Below, piece by piece: positions 28,303 through 36,676 of a stretch of DNA of 64,000 nucleotides; position 1 is the first letter of the stretch, and the number at the start of each line of letters is the position of its first letter. The notes beneath the pieces were generated by a model. That model searched no databases and was not told the DNA's origin. It worked only from the letters and a program-made list of their open reading frames with translations. Location: NCBI RefSeq assembly GCF_001543895.1, contig NZ_JYIJ01000017.1, positions 682,001 through 746,000 on the forward strand. The letters are read 5' to 3'. Source of the stretch: Carbonactinospora thermoautotrophica (GTDB lineage: Bacteria > Actinomycetota > Actinomycetes > Streptomycetales > Carbonactinosporaceae). The position numbers and the translations under genes are program-made.

Positions 28303-28560
28303 TCAGCCGAAGATCGCCAGCACCGCCTTGCCGAACGCGAAGTCGAGCGCGAACACGATCGCGATGATGATCACCACGAAGACGATGACCACCGAGGTGT
28401 ACGTGATCAGCTCGGTGCGCGTCGGCCAGATGACCTTACGCAGCTCCGCGATGACCTGCCGGTAGAACAGCGAGATCCGAGCAGGCAGGCTCGGCCGCTT
28501 GTCCTTCTTCGCGGCCTTACCGCGCGCCGCAGGCGCGGTGGCGGGGTGCGTCTCCGTCAC
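28303..28560 (-). CDS. secE: Preprotein translocase subunit SecE
   Basis: SecE clamps SecY in the Sec translocon. The 85-residue product has a basic N-terminus and the conserved amphipathic segment [20 protein letters not shown] single C-terminal transmembrane helix ([20 protein letters not shown]) follows. This is the one-helix form found in actinobacteria. It lies just downstream of tRNA-Trp and upstream of nusG. Confidence 0.97.
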   Translation of the reverse strand: MTETHPATAPAARGKAAKKDKRPSLPARISLFYRQVIAELRKVIWPTRTELITYTSVVIVFVVIIIAIVFALDFAFGKAVLAIFG

Positions 28561-28657
28561 TCGCTCTCACCTGACTCGGTCTGCTGGACCTCCGCCTCGC
28601 GAGGTCACGTCGGTCGCCGCGCAGGCCATGTTCGGGCCGCGCTGACGATTGTCATCG

Positions 28658-28730
28658 CAGGGCAGGAGGGACTCGAACCCCCAACCACCGGTTTTGGAGA
28701 CCGGGACTCTGCCAATTGAGCTACTGCCCT
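28658..28730 (-). tRNA. tRNA-Trp (CCA anticodon)
   Basis: A 73-base cloverleaf folds on the minus strand: acceptor AGGGCAG/CTGCCCT, D-arm GCTCAATTGGCAGAGT, anticodon loop with CCA, T-arm GGTTCGAGTCC. CCA-end bases are not encoded. Its place upstream of secE matches the gene order in other actinobacteria. Confidence 0.96.
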
Positions 28731-28981
28731 TTGGTACCTCCGCAAGCATACGACGATCAGACGCGGGCGAAAATTCCCACGCTCATCCCGGCTGCTCCGG
28801 ATACCACCAGGGCAGGAGTGTACGTGGTCGGCGCGCTCAGGTCGAACCGAAACGCGGCGCCGCGGGCGTCGAGCTGACCGGCGAAAGCCCAGACCAGCAC
28901 ACCCGCCGGCACACCCGCGCGGCGGAGAAGCGAGTCGGACCCAAGTGCCGAGGCCCAGCCCGACATGCGAAGATGCTCCCC

Positions 28982-30208
28982 ATGAATTCGCCCGCTGCAG
29001 CCGAGTCCCGTCGACGCGTCTCCGCCCGCGTCGGCGGCATCGCCGAGTCCGCCACCTTGGCCGTCGACTCCAAGGCCAAGGCGCTCAAGGCCGCCGGCCG
29101 CCCGGTCATCGGCTTCGGGGCCGGAGAGCCGGACTTCCCGACGCCTGACTACATCGTCGAGGCCGCGATCGAGGCCTGCCGCAACCCCAAGTACCACCGG
29201 TACACGCCCGCTGGCGGGCTACCCGAGCTGAAGGCGGCCATCGCCGAGAAGACCAGGCGTGACTCCGGGTACGAAGTCAGCGCCGCGCAGGTGTTGGTCA
29301 CCAACGGCGGCAAGCAGGCCATCTACGAGGCCTTCGCCACCATTCTCGACCCGGGCGACGAGGTCCTGCTCCCCGCGCCGTACTGGACCACCTACCCCGA
29401 GTCGATCCGGCTCGCCGGCGGCGTACCCGTCGAGATCATGACCGACGAGTCGACCGGGTACCTGGCCAGCGTCGAGCAGCTGGAGGCGGCGCTCACCCCG
29501 CGCACCAAGGTGCTGCTGTTCGTCTCACCCTCGAACCCGACCGGCGCGGTGTACCCGCCCGAGCAGGTCAAGGCCATCGGCGAGTGGGCGGCCGAACGGG
29601 GCCTGTGGGTGATCACCGACGAGATCTACGAGCACCTGGTGTACGGGGACGCGCGGTTCGCCTCCATGCCGGTGCTCGTGCCCGAGCTCGCCGACCGCTG
29701 CATCGTGGTCAACGGCGTGGCCAAGACCTACGCGATGACCGGTTGGCGGGTCGGCTGGCTGATCGGCCCGCAGGACGTGGTGAAGGCCGCGACCAACCTC
29801 CAGTCGCACGCGACCTCGAACGTGGCGAACGTCTCCCAGGCGGCGGCGCTCGCCGCGGTGTCCGGCGACCTGTCGGCGGTCGAGCGCATGAAGGAGGCCT
29901 TCGACCGGCGGCGTCGCACGATCGTCCGGATGCTGAACGAGATCCCGGGCGTGACATGTCCCGAGCCGCAGGGCGCGTTCTACGCGTACCCCTCCGTGAA
30001 GGGCGTGCTGGGCAAGGAGATCCGGGGGCGCCGGCCGCAGACCTCCGCCGAGCTCGCCGAGCTGATCCTGGAGGAGGTCGAGGTGGCCGTCGTGCCGGGC
30101 GAGGCGTTCGGCACCCAGGGCTACCTGCGTCTGTCGTACGCGCTCTCCGACGCCGACCTCACCGAGGGCGTGCAGCGCATCCACAAGCTGCTGGCCGAGG
30201 CGCGCTGA
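28982..30208 (+). CDS. aspC: Aspartate aminotransferase family (class I, PLP-dependent)
   Basis: The 408-residue fold-type I aminotransferase contains the substrate-arm region [15 protein letters not shown] and the PLP ring-contact SPSNPTG. The Schiff-base lysine lies in [18 protein letters not shown], where Ala replaces the more common Ser before the Lys. The C-terminal RLSYALSD arginine binds substrate carboxylate. The start is uncertain: ATG at 28982 is preferred, another ATG lies three codons upstream, and neither has a strong ribosome site. It is divergent from tRNA-Trp/secE and is likely aspartate-specific, as in Streptomyces at this locus. Confidence 0.9.
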   Translation: MNSPAAAESRRRVSARVGGIAESATLAVDSKAKALKAAGRPVIGFGAGEPDFPTPDYIVEAAIEACRNPKYHRYTPAGGLPELKAAIAEKTRRDSGYEVSAAQVLVTNGGKQAIYEAFATILDPGDEVLLPAPYWTTYPESIRLAGGVPVEIMTDESTGYLASVEQLEAALTPRTKVLLFVSPSNPTGAVYPPEQVKAIGEWAAERGLWVITDEIYEHLVYGDARFASMPVLVPELADRCIVVNGVAKTYAMTGWRVGWLIGPQDVVKAATNLQSHATSNVANVSQAAALAAVSGDLSAVERMKEAFDRRRRTIVRMLNEIPGVTCPEPQGAFYAYPSVKGVLGKEIRGRRPQTSAELAELILEEVEVAVVPGEAFGTQGYLRLSYALSDADLTEGVQRIHKLLAEAR

Positions 30209-30229
30209 CCCACACAACGATCATGAGCT

Positions 30230-30408
30230 GCGCAGCTCCGCCCGGGCGCGTCCACTGAGCCGCAGGGCGAAGGCCCGCGACAAGCACCGCCGCGCACGGG
30301 CGGAGCAAGCAATCAGACACAGCGCAGCTCCGCCCGGGCGCGTCCACTGAGCCGCAGGGCGAAGGCCCACGGCAAGCACCGCCGCGCCCGGGCGGAGCTC
30401 AGACACAG
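30230..30408 (+). repeat. Two tandem copies of a 92-bp unit with inverted-repeat ends
   Basis: Copy 1 starts at 30230 and copy 2 at 30322; the second lacks about 6 bases near its end. Each unit begins and ends with a 16-bp inverted repeat GCTCCGCCCGGGCGCG (perfect at 30327-30342/30383-30398, one mismatch at 30235-30250/30291-30306), with about 40 bases between arms. They lie between aspC and the deaminase gene and could serve as terminators or a small dispersed palindromic repeat. Confidence 0.8.
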
Positions 30409-30464
30409 CGCGCAAGTGGACACCGCGCCAGCCCGTGCGCGGCCCACTCTGGCATCATCAACAG

Positions 30465-31496
30465 ATGGTGCGAGTTCGCGATCTTCGCCGACTACCGAAA
30501 GCCCATCTGCACCTGCATTTCACCGGGTCGATGCGCCCCGCGACCCTGCTGGAGCTCGCGGACAAGCACGGCGTCCGCCTGCCGGACGCGCTGACCAGCG
30601 GACACCCACCCAAGCTGCGAGCCACCGATGAGCGGGGCTGGTTCCGCTTCCAGCGGCTGTACGACATCGCCCGTTCCGTGATCCGGGACGAGTCCGACAT
30701 CCGGCGGCTGCTGCGGGAGGCCGCCGAGGACGAGCGGGCCGAGGGGTCGGGGTGGCTGGAGATCCAGGTCGAGCCCTCGACGTACGCCCGCCGGCTCGGC
30801 GGGCTGACCCCGACGGTCGAGCTGATCCTCGACGCCTGCCGCGAGGCCTCCGCGGCCACCGGGGTGGGGATCGCCTTGATCATCGCCGCCAACCGCACCC
30901 GGCATCCCCTGGACGCGCGGACGCTCGCGCGGCTCGCCGCCCAGTACGCGGGGCGCGGCGTGGTCGGGTTCGGGCTGTCCAACGACGAACGGCGTGGCAC
31001 GGCGGCCGAGTTCGAGCGGGCCTTCCGGATCGCCCAGCGGGCCGGGCTCATGGCCGTGCCCCACGCCGGGGAGTTGCTCGGGGCGCGCAGCGTCCGGGAG
31101 GCACTCGACCTGCTGGGCGCGCAGCGGCTCGGGCACGGCGTGCGCGCGGTCGAGGATCCCGCGCTGGTGGAGCGGATCGCCTCCGCCGGGATCACGCTCG
31201 AGGTGTGCCCCGCGTCCAACGTCGCGCTCGGCGTGGCGGCCAAGCCCGGCGACGTGCCGGTACGGCAACTGTTCGAGGCGGGGGTGCCGATCGCGCTCGG
31301 CGCGGACGATCCGCTGCTCTTCGGGTCACGCCTGGTCGAGCAGTACGAGATCGCCCGGCGCGAGCACGGCCTGTCCGACGCCGAGCTGGCCGAGCTGGCC
31401 CGGGCCTCCATCCGCGGTTCGGCCGCACCCGACGAGGTGAAGAAACGGTTGCTCGCCGGTGTGGACGCCTGGCTGGCCGACGAGGATCCCGCCTGA
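30465..31496 (+). CDS. Adenosine deaminase family protein
   Basis: The 343-residue amidohydrolase carries metal and catalytic motifs of the adenosine/adenine deaminase family: PKAHLHLHFTGS, HAGELLG, RLGHGVRA, CPASN and LGADDPLLFGS. The N-terminal metal motif reads HLHFTGS, where HxHLxG is usual. The substrate (adenosine, adenine or a modified nucleoside) is therefore not certain. The start ATG was chosen for similarity of the N-terminus; no clear ribosome site is seen. It converges on murB. Confidence 0.88.
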   Translation: MVRVRDLRRLPKAHLHLHFTGSMRPATLLELADKHGVRLPDALTSGHPPKLRATDERGWFRFQRLYDIARSVIRDESDIRRLLREAAEDERAEGSGWLEIQVEPSTYARRLGGLTPTVELILDACREASAATGVGIALIIAANRTRHPLDARTLARLAAQYAGRGVVGFGLSNDERRGTAAEFERAFRIAQRAGLMAVPHAGELLGARSVREALDLLGAQRLGHGVRAVEDPALVERIASAGITLEVCPASNVALGVAAKPGDVPVRQLFEAGVPIALGADDPLLFGSRLVEQYEIARREHGLSDAELAELARASIRGSAAPDEVKKRLLAGVDAWLADEDPA

Positions 31497-31530
31497 CGTT
31501 CCCCGTCCCCGCTGGGCCGGGGTTCTCCCG

Positions 31531-31566
31531 GCGACCGGGATCCGCGCGGCGGCCGATCCCGGTCGC
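31531..31566. terminator. Bidirectional terminator between convergent genes
   Basis: A perfect 12-bp stem (31531-31542 with 31555-31566) with a 12-base loop lies between the deaminase stop and the murB stop, so it can serve both convergent transcripts. Confidence 0.75.
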
Positions 31567-31580
31567 GGGCGGGTCAGGCC

Positions 31581-32654
31581 TCAGAGCTTGACGCCGACCA
31601 GGACGGGCTCGTTGACCAGCTCGACCCCGAAGGCCGCGCGTACCCCGTCGCGGACCTCGCGGGCGAGGGCGAGCAGGTCCTCGGTGGTGGCGCCGCCGCG
31701 GTTCGTGAGCGCCAGCGTGTGCTTGGTGGAGATGCGGGCCGGGCCGTCGCCGTAACCCTTGGGGAAGCCGGCTCGCTCGATCAGCCAGGCTGCGGAGGTC
31801 TTCACCCTGCCGTCCGCCTCCGGGTAGCGCGGCGGGGTCACGCCCGGGCCGAGGCGCTCGGCGACGCGCTTCTCCAGCTCGGCGAACTCCGCGGCGGCCA
31901 GGATCGGGTTGGTGAAGAAGGAACCGGCGCTCCAGGTGTCGTGATCCTGCGGGTCCAGGACCATGCCCTTGCGGCGGCGCAGCCCCAGCACGGCCGCGCG
32001 GGCCTCCTGGAGCGGCACCCGGTCCCCCAGTTCGACGTCCAGCGCGCGGGCCACCTCGGCGTACCGGATGGGGGCGCTCAGCGGTCGCGCCGAGGGCGGG
32101 TCGAAGCGGAACCACACCTCGAGCACGACGTACCGGTCGGGGTTCCGCTTGAAGACGCTGTCCCGGTACCTGAACCCGCAGGCTTCCCGCGGCATGCGGA
32201 CGACCTCGCCGGTGCGCCGGTCCAGGACTTTCACCCAGGTGATGGTCTGGGCGACCTCCTGGCCGTACGCGCCGACGTTCTGGATCGGCGTGGCGCCGGC
32301 CAGGCCGGGGATGCCGGACAGGCACTCCACACCGGCGAGCCCGTGCTCGATGGCGGTCTGGACGAAGTCGTCCCAGTTCACGCCGGCCTGGATGCCGAGG
32401 CACAGCCCATCGTCGAGCTGTTCGCGCTCGATCCCGGTGGTGGCGATGCGCAGGACCGTGCCGTCGAACCCGTCGTCGCTGACGACCACGTTGCTGCCGC
32501 CTCCGAGGATGAGCAGCGGTTCCCCGGCGCGGTCGGCCGTGGTGACCGCTTCGATGACCTCCTGCTCGGTCTCGGCCGTCACGAGCCGGCGCGCCGGACC
32601 ACCCAGGCGCAGGGTGGTCAGCGTGGACAGGGGGACGTCGGTCTCTTCGCGCAC
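31581..32654 (-). CDS. murB: UDP-N-acetylenolpyruvoylglucosamine reductase
   Basis: This FAD- and NADPH-dependent enzyme makes UDP-N-acetylmuramate in peptidoglycan synthesis. The GTG start, with GGAG 5 bases upstream, gives 357 residues; a longer ATG frame reaches 32696. FAD-binding motifs are LGGGSNVVVSDDGF and GLAGVECLSGIPG...NVGAYGQE. The catalytic Ser lies in DTWSAGSFFTNP, and the C-terminal Glu in VNEPVLVG. It is the end gene of a minus-strand segment. Confidence 0.95.
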   Translation of the reverse strand: MREETDVPLSTLTTLRLGGPARRLVTAETEQEVIEAVTTADRAGEPLLILGGGSNVVVSDDGFDGTVLRIATTGIEREQLDDGLCLGIQAGVNWDDFVQTAIEHGLAGVECLSGIPGLAGATPIQNVGAYGQEVAQTITWVKVLDRRTGEVVRMPREACGFRYRDSVFKRNPDRYVVLEVWFRFDPPSARPLSAPIRYAEVARALDVELGDRVPLQEARAAVLGLRRRKGMVLDPQDHDTWSAGSFFTNPILAAAEFAELEKRVAERLGPGVTPPRYPEADGRVKTSAAWLIERAGFPKGYGDGPARISTKHTLALTNRGGATTEDLLALAREVRDGVRAAFGVELVNEPVLVGVKL

Positions 32655-32700
32655 GGGGCTCCATGGTACGGACCCGGTGTCCGCCCCGGGCAGCACGGCT

Positions 32701-32732
32701 CGCCCGCCGGCGCTCCGCTTCGCCGGCGGGCG
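32701..32732 (-). terminator. Terminator after the hydratase pair
   Basis: A perfect 12-bp GC stem (32701-32712 with 32721-32732) with an 8-base loop lies downstream of the 32846-33274 gene on the minus strand. Confidence 0.7.
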
Positions 32733-32845
32733 GCACGGAGCAGCCGGGCCGGGCGCGCGCGGTTCACCCGTTTGGGTATGCCGGATTGACCCATTCGGGT
32801 CCCGGCCGGCGCTTCCCGGGGCGGGGGCGCCGCCGACCGGGACCG

Positions 32846-33274
32846 TCAGGCGAGCTGCACGATCATCTGAGACCTGGCGAGCACCTTCTCACCCTGGCTG
32901 GTGGCGGTCAGGTCGATCCGGACCCGCCGGCCCTCGAGCTTCTCGGCGACCTTGCCGGCGACCACGATCTCGGCGCCCCGGTCGTCGTCGGGAACCACGA
33001 CCGGCTTGGTGAAGCGCACCCCGTACTCGACGATCGCCCCGGGATCGCCGATCCAGTCGGTGACGACGCGCGCGGCTTCGGCCATGGTGAGCATGCCGTG
33101 GGCGATCACGTCGGGCAGGCCGACGCTCTTGGCGACCCGCTCGTTCCAGTGGATGGGGTTGAAGTCCCCGGACGCGCCCGCGTACCGGACGAGCGTGTCG
33201 CGCCGGACCGGGAAGACCTGCGCCGGCAGCTCGATGCCGACCTCGACGTCGTCGTAGTTCAGCGTCGTCGCCAT
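32846..33274 (-). CDS. MaoC-like (R)-hydratase, HadB type
   Basis: The 142-residue hot-dog-fold protein has the hydratase-2 motif with catalytic Asp and His: YAGASGDFNPIHWNE and later VIAHGMLTMAEAARVV. In mycobacteria HadB pairs with HadA as the FAS-II 3-hydroxyacyl-ACP dehydratase and sits next to rpmG, as here. Whether this organism has FAS-II of that kind is not shown. The ATG shares one base with the stop of the partner gene, so the two are coupled. Confidence 0.9.
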   Translation of the reverse strand: MATTLNYDDVEVGIELPAQVFPVRRDTLVRYAGASGDFNPIHWNERVAKSVGLPDVIAHGMLTMAEAARVVTDWIGDPGAIVEYGVRFTKPVVVPDDDRGAEIVVAGKVAEKLEGRRVRIDLTATSQGEKVLARSQMIVQLA

Positions 33275-33732
33275 CAGCCCTCCCTCTCGGCGGTCCCGCG
33301 GGCGACCAGCGTCGAGTACGCGGTCACCACGTGCTCCCCATCCTCCGTGGACACCTCAGCCCGGATGGACATGATGTCGTTGCCAGCCGCTGACCGGATG
33401 TTGTCGATGTGCAGCTCGACGACGAGCCGGTCACCGGCCCGGACCGGGCGCGAGTACACGAACCGCTGCTCCCCGTGGACCACGCGGCTGTAGTCCAGGC
33501 CCAGGCTGGGGTCGGTGATGATCCGCTCGGACGCCTTGAGCGTGAGCGCGATCGGGAACGTCGGCGGGGCGATGACGTCCGGGTACCCGAGGGCCTTGGC
33601 CGCCTCCGGGTCGCGGTATGCCGGGTTGAGGTCCCCGATCGCGTCGGCGAACTCCCGGATCTTCTCGCGACCCACCTCGTACGGCTCGCTCGGCGGGTAC
33701 GTCCGCCCGATGAACGAGGGGTCGAGTGGCAT
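33274..33732 (-). CDS. MaoC N-terminal-like dehydratase partner, HadA type
   Basis: The 152-residue protein of the UPF0336/HadA group opens MPLDPSFIGRTYPPSEPYEV and contains FADAIGDLNPAYRDPEAAKA and GYPDVIAPPTFP. It lacks the catalytic Asp-His pair of its HadB partner and is expected to form the heterodimer's substrate-binding half. The start ATG was chosen by the conserved N-terminus; upstream in-frame sequence is the intergenic hairpin region. Confidence 0.9.
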   Translation of the reverse strand: MPLDPSFIGRTYPPSEPYEVGREKIREFADAIGDLNPAYRDPEAAKALGYPDVIAPPTFPIALTLKASERIITDPSLGLDYSRVVHGEQRFVYSRPVRAGDRLVVELHIDNIRSAAGNDIMSIRAEVSTEDGEHVVTAYSTLVARGTAEREG

Positions 33733-33780
33733 TCGGCGCGTCCTTTCAATCGGGCCGCTTCTCGATCCGGACGTTAACAG

Positions 33781-33818
33781 CAGGAGGGCCGCCCTCGCAG
33801 CCGAGGGCGGCCCTCCTG
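33781..33818 (-). terminator. Terminator after rpmG
   Basis: A perfect 17-bp stem (33781-33797 with 33802-33818) with loop CAGC lies between rpmG and the hydratase pair. It overlaps the first DnaA-like box by two bases. Confidence 0.8.
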
Positions 33819-33923
33819 TGGACAGCTGTGGATGGGCTGTGGATAACCCAGTGCAGATCAAGCACTGATCATTGGTTTCCCAGTGCGGGCAGCCTGTGGA
33901 AAACCTGCCCAGCCTGTGGACAA
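33817..33923. promoter_or_regulatory. Cluster of five DnaA-box-like sites
   Basis: Five nonamers with core TGTGGA occur in one orientation: 33817-33825, 33827-33835, 33838-33846, 33895-33903 and 33915-33923. Read on the other strand they are CTGTCCACA, CCATCCACA, TTATCCACA, TTTTCCACA and TTGTCCACA. The third is the E. coli consensus and the fifth is the Streptomyces-type consensus. Several start-to-start distances are near whole helical turns (10, 11, 57, 20). DnaA binding is inferred. No dnaA, dnaN or AT-rich unwinding element is near, so this looks like a titration or regulatory site and not oriC. Confidence 0.7.
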
Positions 33924-33940
33924 CCGAGCGCGACGTACCT

Positions 33941-34105
33941 TCAGCGCGTCTCGCGGTGAACCGTGTGGGTCCGGCAGCGGGGGCAGAACTTCTTCAGCTC
34001 CAGCCGGTCCGGGTCGTTGCGGCGGTTCTTCCGCGTGATGTAGTTCCGCTCCTTGCAGTCCACGCACGCGAGCGTGATCTTGGGGCGGACATCGGTCGCA
34101 GCCAC
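33941..34105 (-). CDS. rpmG: 50S ribosomal protein L33
   Basis: The 54-residue protein opens [17 protein letters not shown]. It keeps all four zinc ligands (C14, C17, C41, C44), so it is the zinc-binding C+ form and not the Zur-induced cysteine-free paralogue. The GTG start has GAGGAAGG upstream. It follows tRNA-Thr and tRNA-Met and precedes the hydratase pair, as in other actinobacteria. Confidence 0.96.
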   Translation of the reverse strand: MAATDVRPKITLACVDCKERNYITRKNRRNDPDRLELKKFCPRCRTHTVHRETR

Positions 34106-34221
34106 GGGAGTGCCTTCCTCGGACTAGCTCATGCCAACATTTGGGCGTACGGACCCAGCAGGTTAGCCGACCGACGACCCCCCGCCGAAATCGGCTCTGC
34201 CCACACCTACTGCGCGTGAAG

Positions 34222-34294
34222 TAGCGGTGGCCGGACTCGAACCGGCGACACAGCGATTATGAGCCGCTTGCTCTACCGACTGAGCTACACCGCC
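34222..34294 (-). tRNA. tRNA-Met (CAT anticodon)
   Basis: A 73-base cloverleaf has acceptor GGCGGTG/CACCGCT (one G-U pair), D-arm AGCTCAGTCGGTAGAGC, anticodon CAT in loop CTCATAA, and T-arm GGTTCGAGTCC. It looks like an elongator tRNA-Met. No encoded CCA. Confidence 0.94.
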
Positions 34295-34335
34295 AAGGAG
34301 TCGGCCGGCCCTTGCGCGGGCCGGCCACCTCACGC

Positions 34336-34411
34336 TGGAGCCCCAATACGGAATCGAACCGTAGACCTTCTCCTTACCATGGAGACGCTCTACCGACTGA
34401 GCTATTGGGGC
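34336..34411 (-). tRNA. tRNA-Thr (GGT anticodon)
   Basis: The 76-base gene includes an encoded CCA end. The acceptor is GCCCCAA/TTGGGGC, the anticodon stem is TCTCC/GGAGA, and loop ATGGTAA gives anticodon GGT. It is tandem with tRNA-Met, upstream of rpmG. Confidence 0.95.
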
Positions 34412-34842
34412 AGGCAGGTAAGAGAATACAACGCCAGCCGTCCAGATCTGAAATCCAATCCCCCCACCCCTGCTGAGCTGCGATTTCGCCCCTCTGGGCA
34501 ATCCGGGAGCCACCAGCCGGACCAGCCGGCGGCCGCCATCGACCAAGATCAGCGAAGGCTCCGGCGGCCAACCGACGCCGGCACCGGCATTTCCCTCGAA
34601 CGGATCAGCCCAGCATCACCGCAGCGGGTGATCCGGGCGGCCCCGGTGACCGGAGGAGTCAACGCCGCCCAGGACGCGGGACCACCGGTCGATTCAGCCC
34701 CACGCGGTGCATGCCCGGCCCGTACTGCGACCCGTGTTCGCGACACCGTACTCGTGCGCTCTCGCCGCCGAGCAGCCGCTGAACCCACCCGCCTCTCAAG
34801 ACCGCAGACCACGCCGTAGCCGAGGCGGGTCCGGCTCCGCGC
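34412..34842. other. Non-coding gap
   Basis: About 430 bases lie between tRNA-Thr and the acyltransferase-like gene. The open frames here have no ribosome site and no recognisable protein. The tRNA promoter is presumably in the AT-richer part near 34420-34460. I see nothing else. Confidence 0.5.
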
Positions 34843-35862
34843 TCAGCGGGCCAGCAGTTCCTTCAGCGCGGCGTCGATGAAGGCGGTGTCCTCGGGGTTG
34901 AGGCCTCCACCGGCGAAGTGCCCCCACACGCCAGGGATGATCCGCAGCTCGGCCTGGCGCAGGTGGCTCACCGTCCACTCCTCGTCTTCCGGGGGGAAAT
35001 AGAGATCCTTCTGCGCCGGCATCACGATCGCCTGGGCCGTGATCGACGCCAGCGCCCGCTCGGTGTCGCCGTCGAAGCCCGGGGTCGCGCCTACGTCGCC
35101 CCTCTGCCAGGTCCAGAGCATGGCGAGCAGGTTGTTGGCGTCGCGACCGTCCAGGAAGAACCCCTCCCAGAACCCCACGAGGAAGCTCTCCAAAGAGGTG
35201 TATCCCAGGTCGCGCCAGCGTTCCTGCCAGTAGAAGGCCTGGGAGAAGCCCCAGCCGGCGTACACCCGGGCCATCGCCCGGAGCCCGGTCCACGGCTGCG
35301 TGTCGTACCACCCCCGCTGCCAGGCGGTGTCCGCGGTGAGGGCGGCCTTCACCCCCTCCAGGAAGACCTTGTTGTGATCGCTGGTCCGCGGCGACCCGCA
35401 GAACGGCAGGATCCGCTCGACCATGTCGGGATAGGCGACCGCCCACTGGTAGGTCTGCTGCGCCCCCATCGACCAGCCGGTGACGAGCCGCAGCCGCTCG
35501 ATCCCGAACCGCTCGGTCACCAGCCGGTGCTGGGCGCGGATGTTGTCGTACAGCGTGACGTGGGGAAAGCGGGCGCGGTCGAACGGCGGCGGGGTGTTGC
35601 TGGGCGACGACGACACGCCGTTGCCGAACAGGTTCGGCACGATGATGAAGTACCGGGTCGGGTCGAGCGCCATGCCCTCGCCGATGAGCCACTCGTTCTC
35701 CCAGTACCGCCCCGAGTACCAGGTCGGGTAGACGACGGCGTTGGAGCGGTCGTCGGCCAGCGAGCCGTGCGTCTTGTACGCGAGCTTCGCCCCGCGGAGG
35801 GTGGTGCCGCTTTGGAGGGCGAAGTCGCCGAGGTCGAAGACCTCGTAGTCGGTCCGTCTCAT
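34843..35862 (-). CDS. Alpha/beta hydrolase, homoserine O-acetyltransferase-like
   Basis: The 339-residue protein opens MRRTDYEVFDLGDFALQSG. Its catalytic Ser lies in GWSMGAQQTYQW, an oxyanion-type segment is NLFGNGVSSSPSN, and a late Asp and His (GHFAGGG) complete a triad. The layout matches the MetX branch of alpha/beta hydrolases. The nucleophile elbow differs from the GGSMGGMQ of true homoserine acetyltransferases, so the substrate is unknown. The start was chosen at ATG; upstream in-frame codons have only a TTG. Confidence 0.8.
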   Translation of the reverse strand: MRRTDYEVFDLGDFALQSGTTLRGAKLAYKTHGSLADDRSNAVVYPTWYSGRYWENEWLIGEGMALDPTRYFIIVPNLFGNGVSSSPSNTPPPFDRARFPHVTLYDNIRAQHRLVTERFGIERLRLVTGWSMGAQQTYQWAVAYPDMVERILPFCGSPRTSDHNKVFLEGVKAALTADTAWQRGWYDTQPWTGLRAMARVYAGWGFSQAFYWQERWRDLGYTSLESFLVGFWEGFFLDGRDANNLLAMLWTWQRGDVGATPGFDGDTERALASITAQAIVMPAQKDLYFPPEDEEWTVSHLRQAELRIIPGVWGHFAGGGLNPEDTAFIDAALKELLAR

Positions 35863-36205
35863 GGCGACCTCACGAGGAGATGGCGCGCTGCCCGTGGTCA
35901 ACGACGACCAGGCCGGTCGCGGACGGCTTCACGTCGAAGTCGAAGATCGCAACCGGCAGTACTGGAGAGCAGCACGCGTGGGGGATGTCGACCACCCCGC
36001 TGATCCGGCCCTCGAACCACACCGAGCGGGAGGTGCGCTCACTCGTCAGGGTAGCCGACCTGCTCGAGGTACTCGGCCACGTTCGGACAGGCGCTGCGGC
36101 AGGCCAGCGTCGTGGAGAAGACCGATGGGCGGCCAGGGCCTGGTGCTGACCTCGGCACTCGTACCGTCCATGACCAGCCGGTGACGGCCGTGACCCGAAG
36201 ACGCC
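35863..36205 (-). other. Chromosomal remnant beside attL with possible small reading frame
   Basis: These 343 bases lay downstream of tRNA-Tyr before the element integrated. A minus-strand frame ending 7 bases before the hydrolase ATG reads WFEGRISGVVDIPHACCSP..., followed by a stop. Another frame ends CPNVAEYLEQVGYPDE. I do not recognise either. They may be remnants of a gene or chance frames. Confidence 0.3.
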
Positions 36206-36329
36206 TCAGGGCCGGCCCCCGGACTCGCCGGGGGCCGGCCCTGAGCTGCGTCTTTGCTGGGTGGTGCCCCTGGTGGCAGGTGCAGGATTCGAACCTGCGT
36301 AGGCTTTCGCCGACGGTTTTACAGACCGC
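36206..36329. repeat. attL: direct repeat with tRNA-Tyr 3' fragment
   Basis: The 124-bp segment matches 55743-55865 apart from one extra C in a C run. It holds the tRNA-Tyr 3' part (36271-36329, from the CCA end to just beyond the anticodon) plus downstream sequence. The repeat ends in the 5' side of the anticodon stem, consistent with a crossover in the anticodon loop as in SLP1/pSAM2-type integrases. The tRNA fragment has no 5' half and is not a functional tRNA. Confidence 0.93.
36207..36243 (-). terminator. Original tRNA-Tyr terminator, now in attL
   Basis: A perfect 16-bp stem (36207-36222 with 36228-36243) and loop ACTCG lie downstream of the tRNA fragment. The attR copy has lost one C and so has a bulge. 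Confidence 0.75.
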
Positions 36330-36676
36330 GCTGATCATGCCGCCGACCTGGCCCTTCTCGGTTCAGACAGGAACTTCTGACCGTATTCGACATGCGCGCT
36401 TGTGACGAAGCCCCGGCCATCGTGGCCGGGACTCTCTCGTCTGCGCGGTCAGCGTATGTCGCCGTTGCCGTTGCGCGGTCGCTTCCCTCGTAAGGCCCAT
36501 GATGAGGACCAGAGGAGAGCCAGAGGAGAGCGAGCTGTGGTGAGCGTTACGGAAAACCTCACTCGCTACGCTCGTTCGGTTTCCTCCACGCTCCCCGCTC
36601 GATCGCCCGGTTGCGATCTCTTGCGGGGGCGATGAGGACCCCGAGGGTAAAGCCGCTGGCCAGAGGTGGTTTTCGC
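36330..36676. other. Non-coding region between attL and the first CRISPR array
   Basis: It contains an 8-bp palindromic hairpin CCCGGCCA/TGGCCGGG (36412-36419 with 36423-36430) and no convincing gene. By the orientation argument given for the array, this is the leader-distal, trailer side. Confidence 0.5.

Noticed and set aside
33817-33923. Chromosomal origin oriC
   Set aside because: Too few boxes, no AT-rich unwinding region, and no dnaA/dnaN/recF neighbours.
36271-36329. Second tRNA-Tyr gene
   Set aside because: Only the 3' part is present; the 5' half and D-arm are missing. It is the att fragment.
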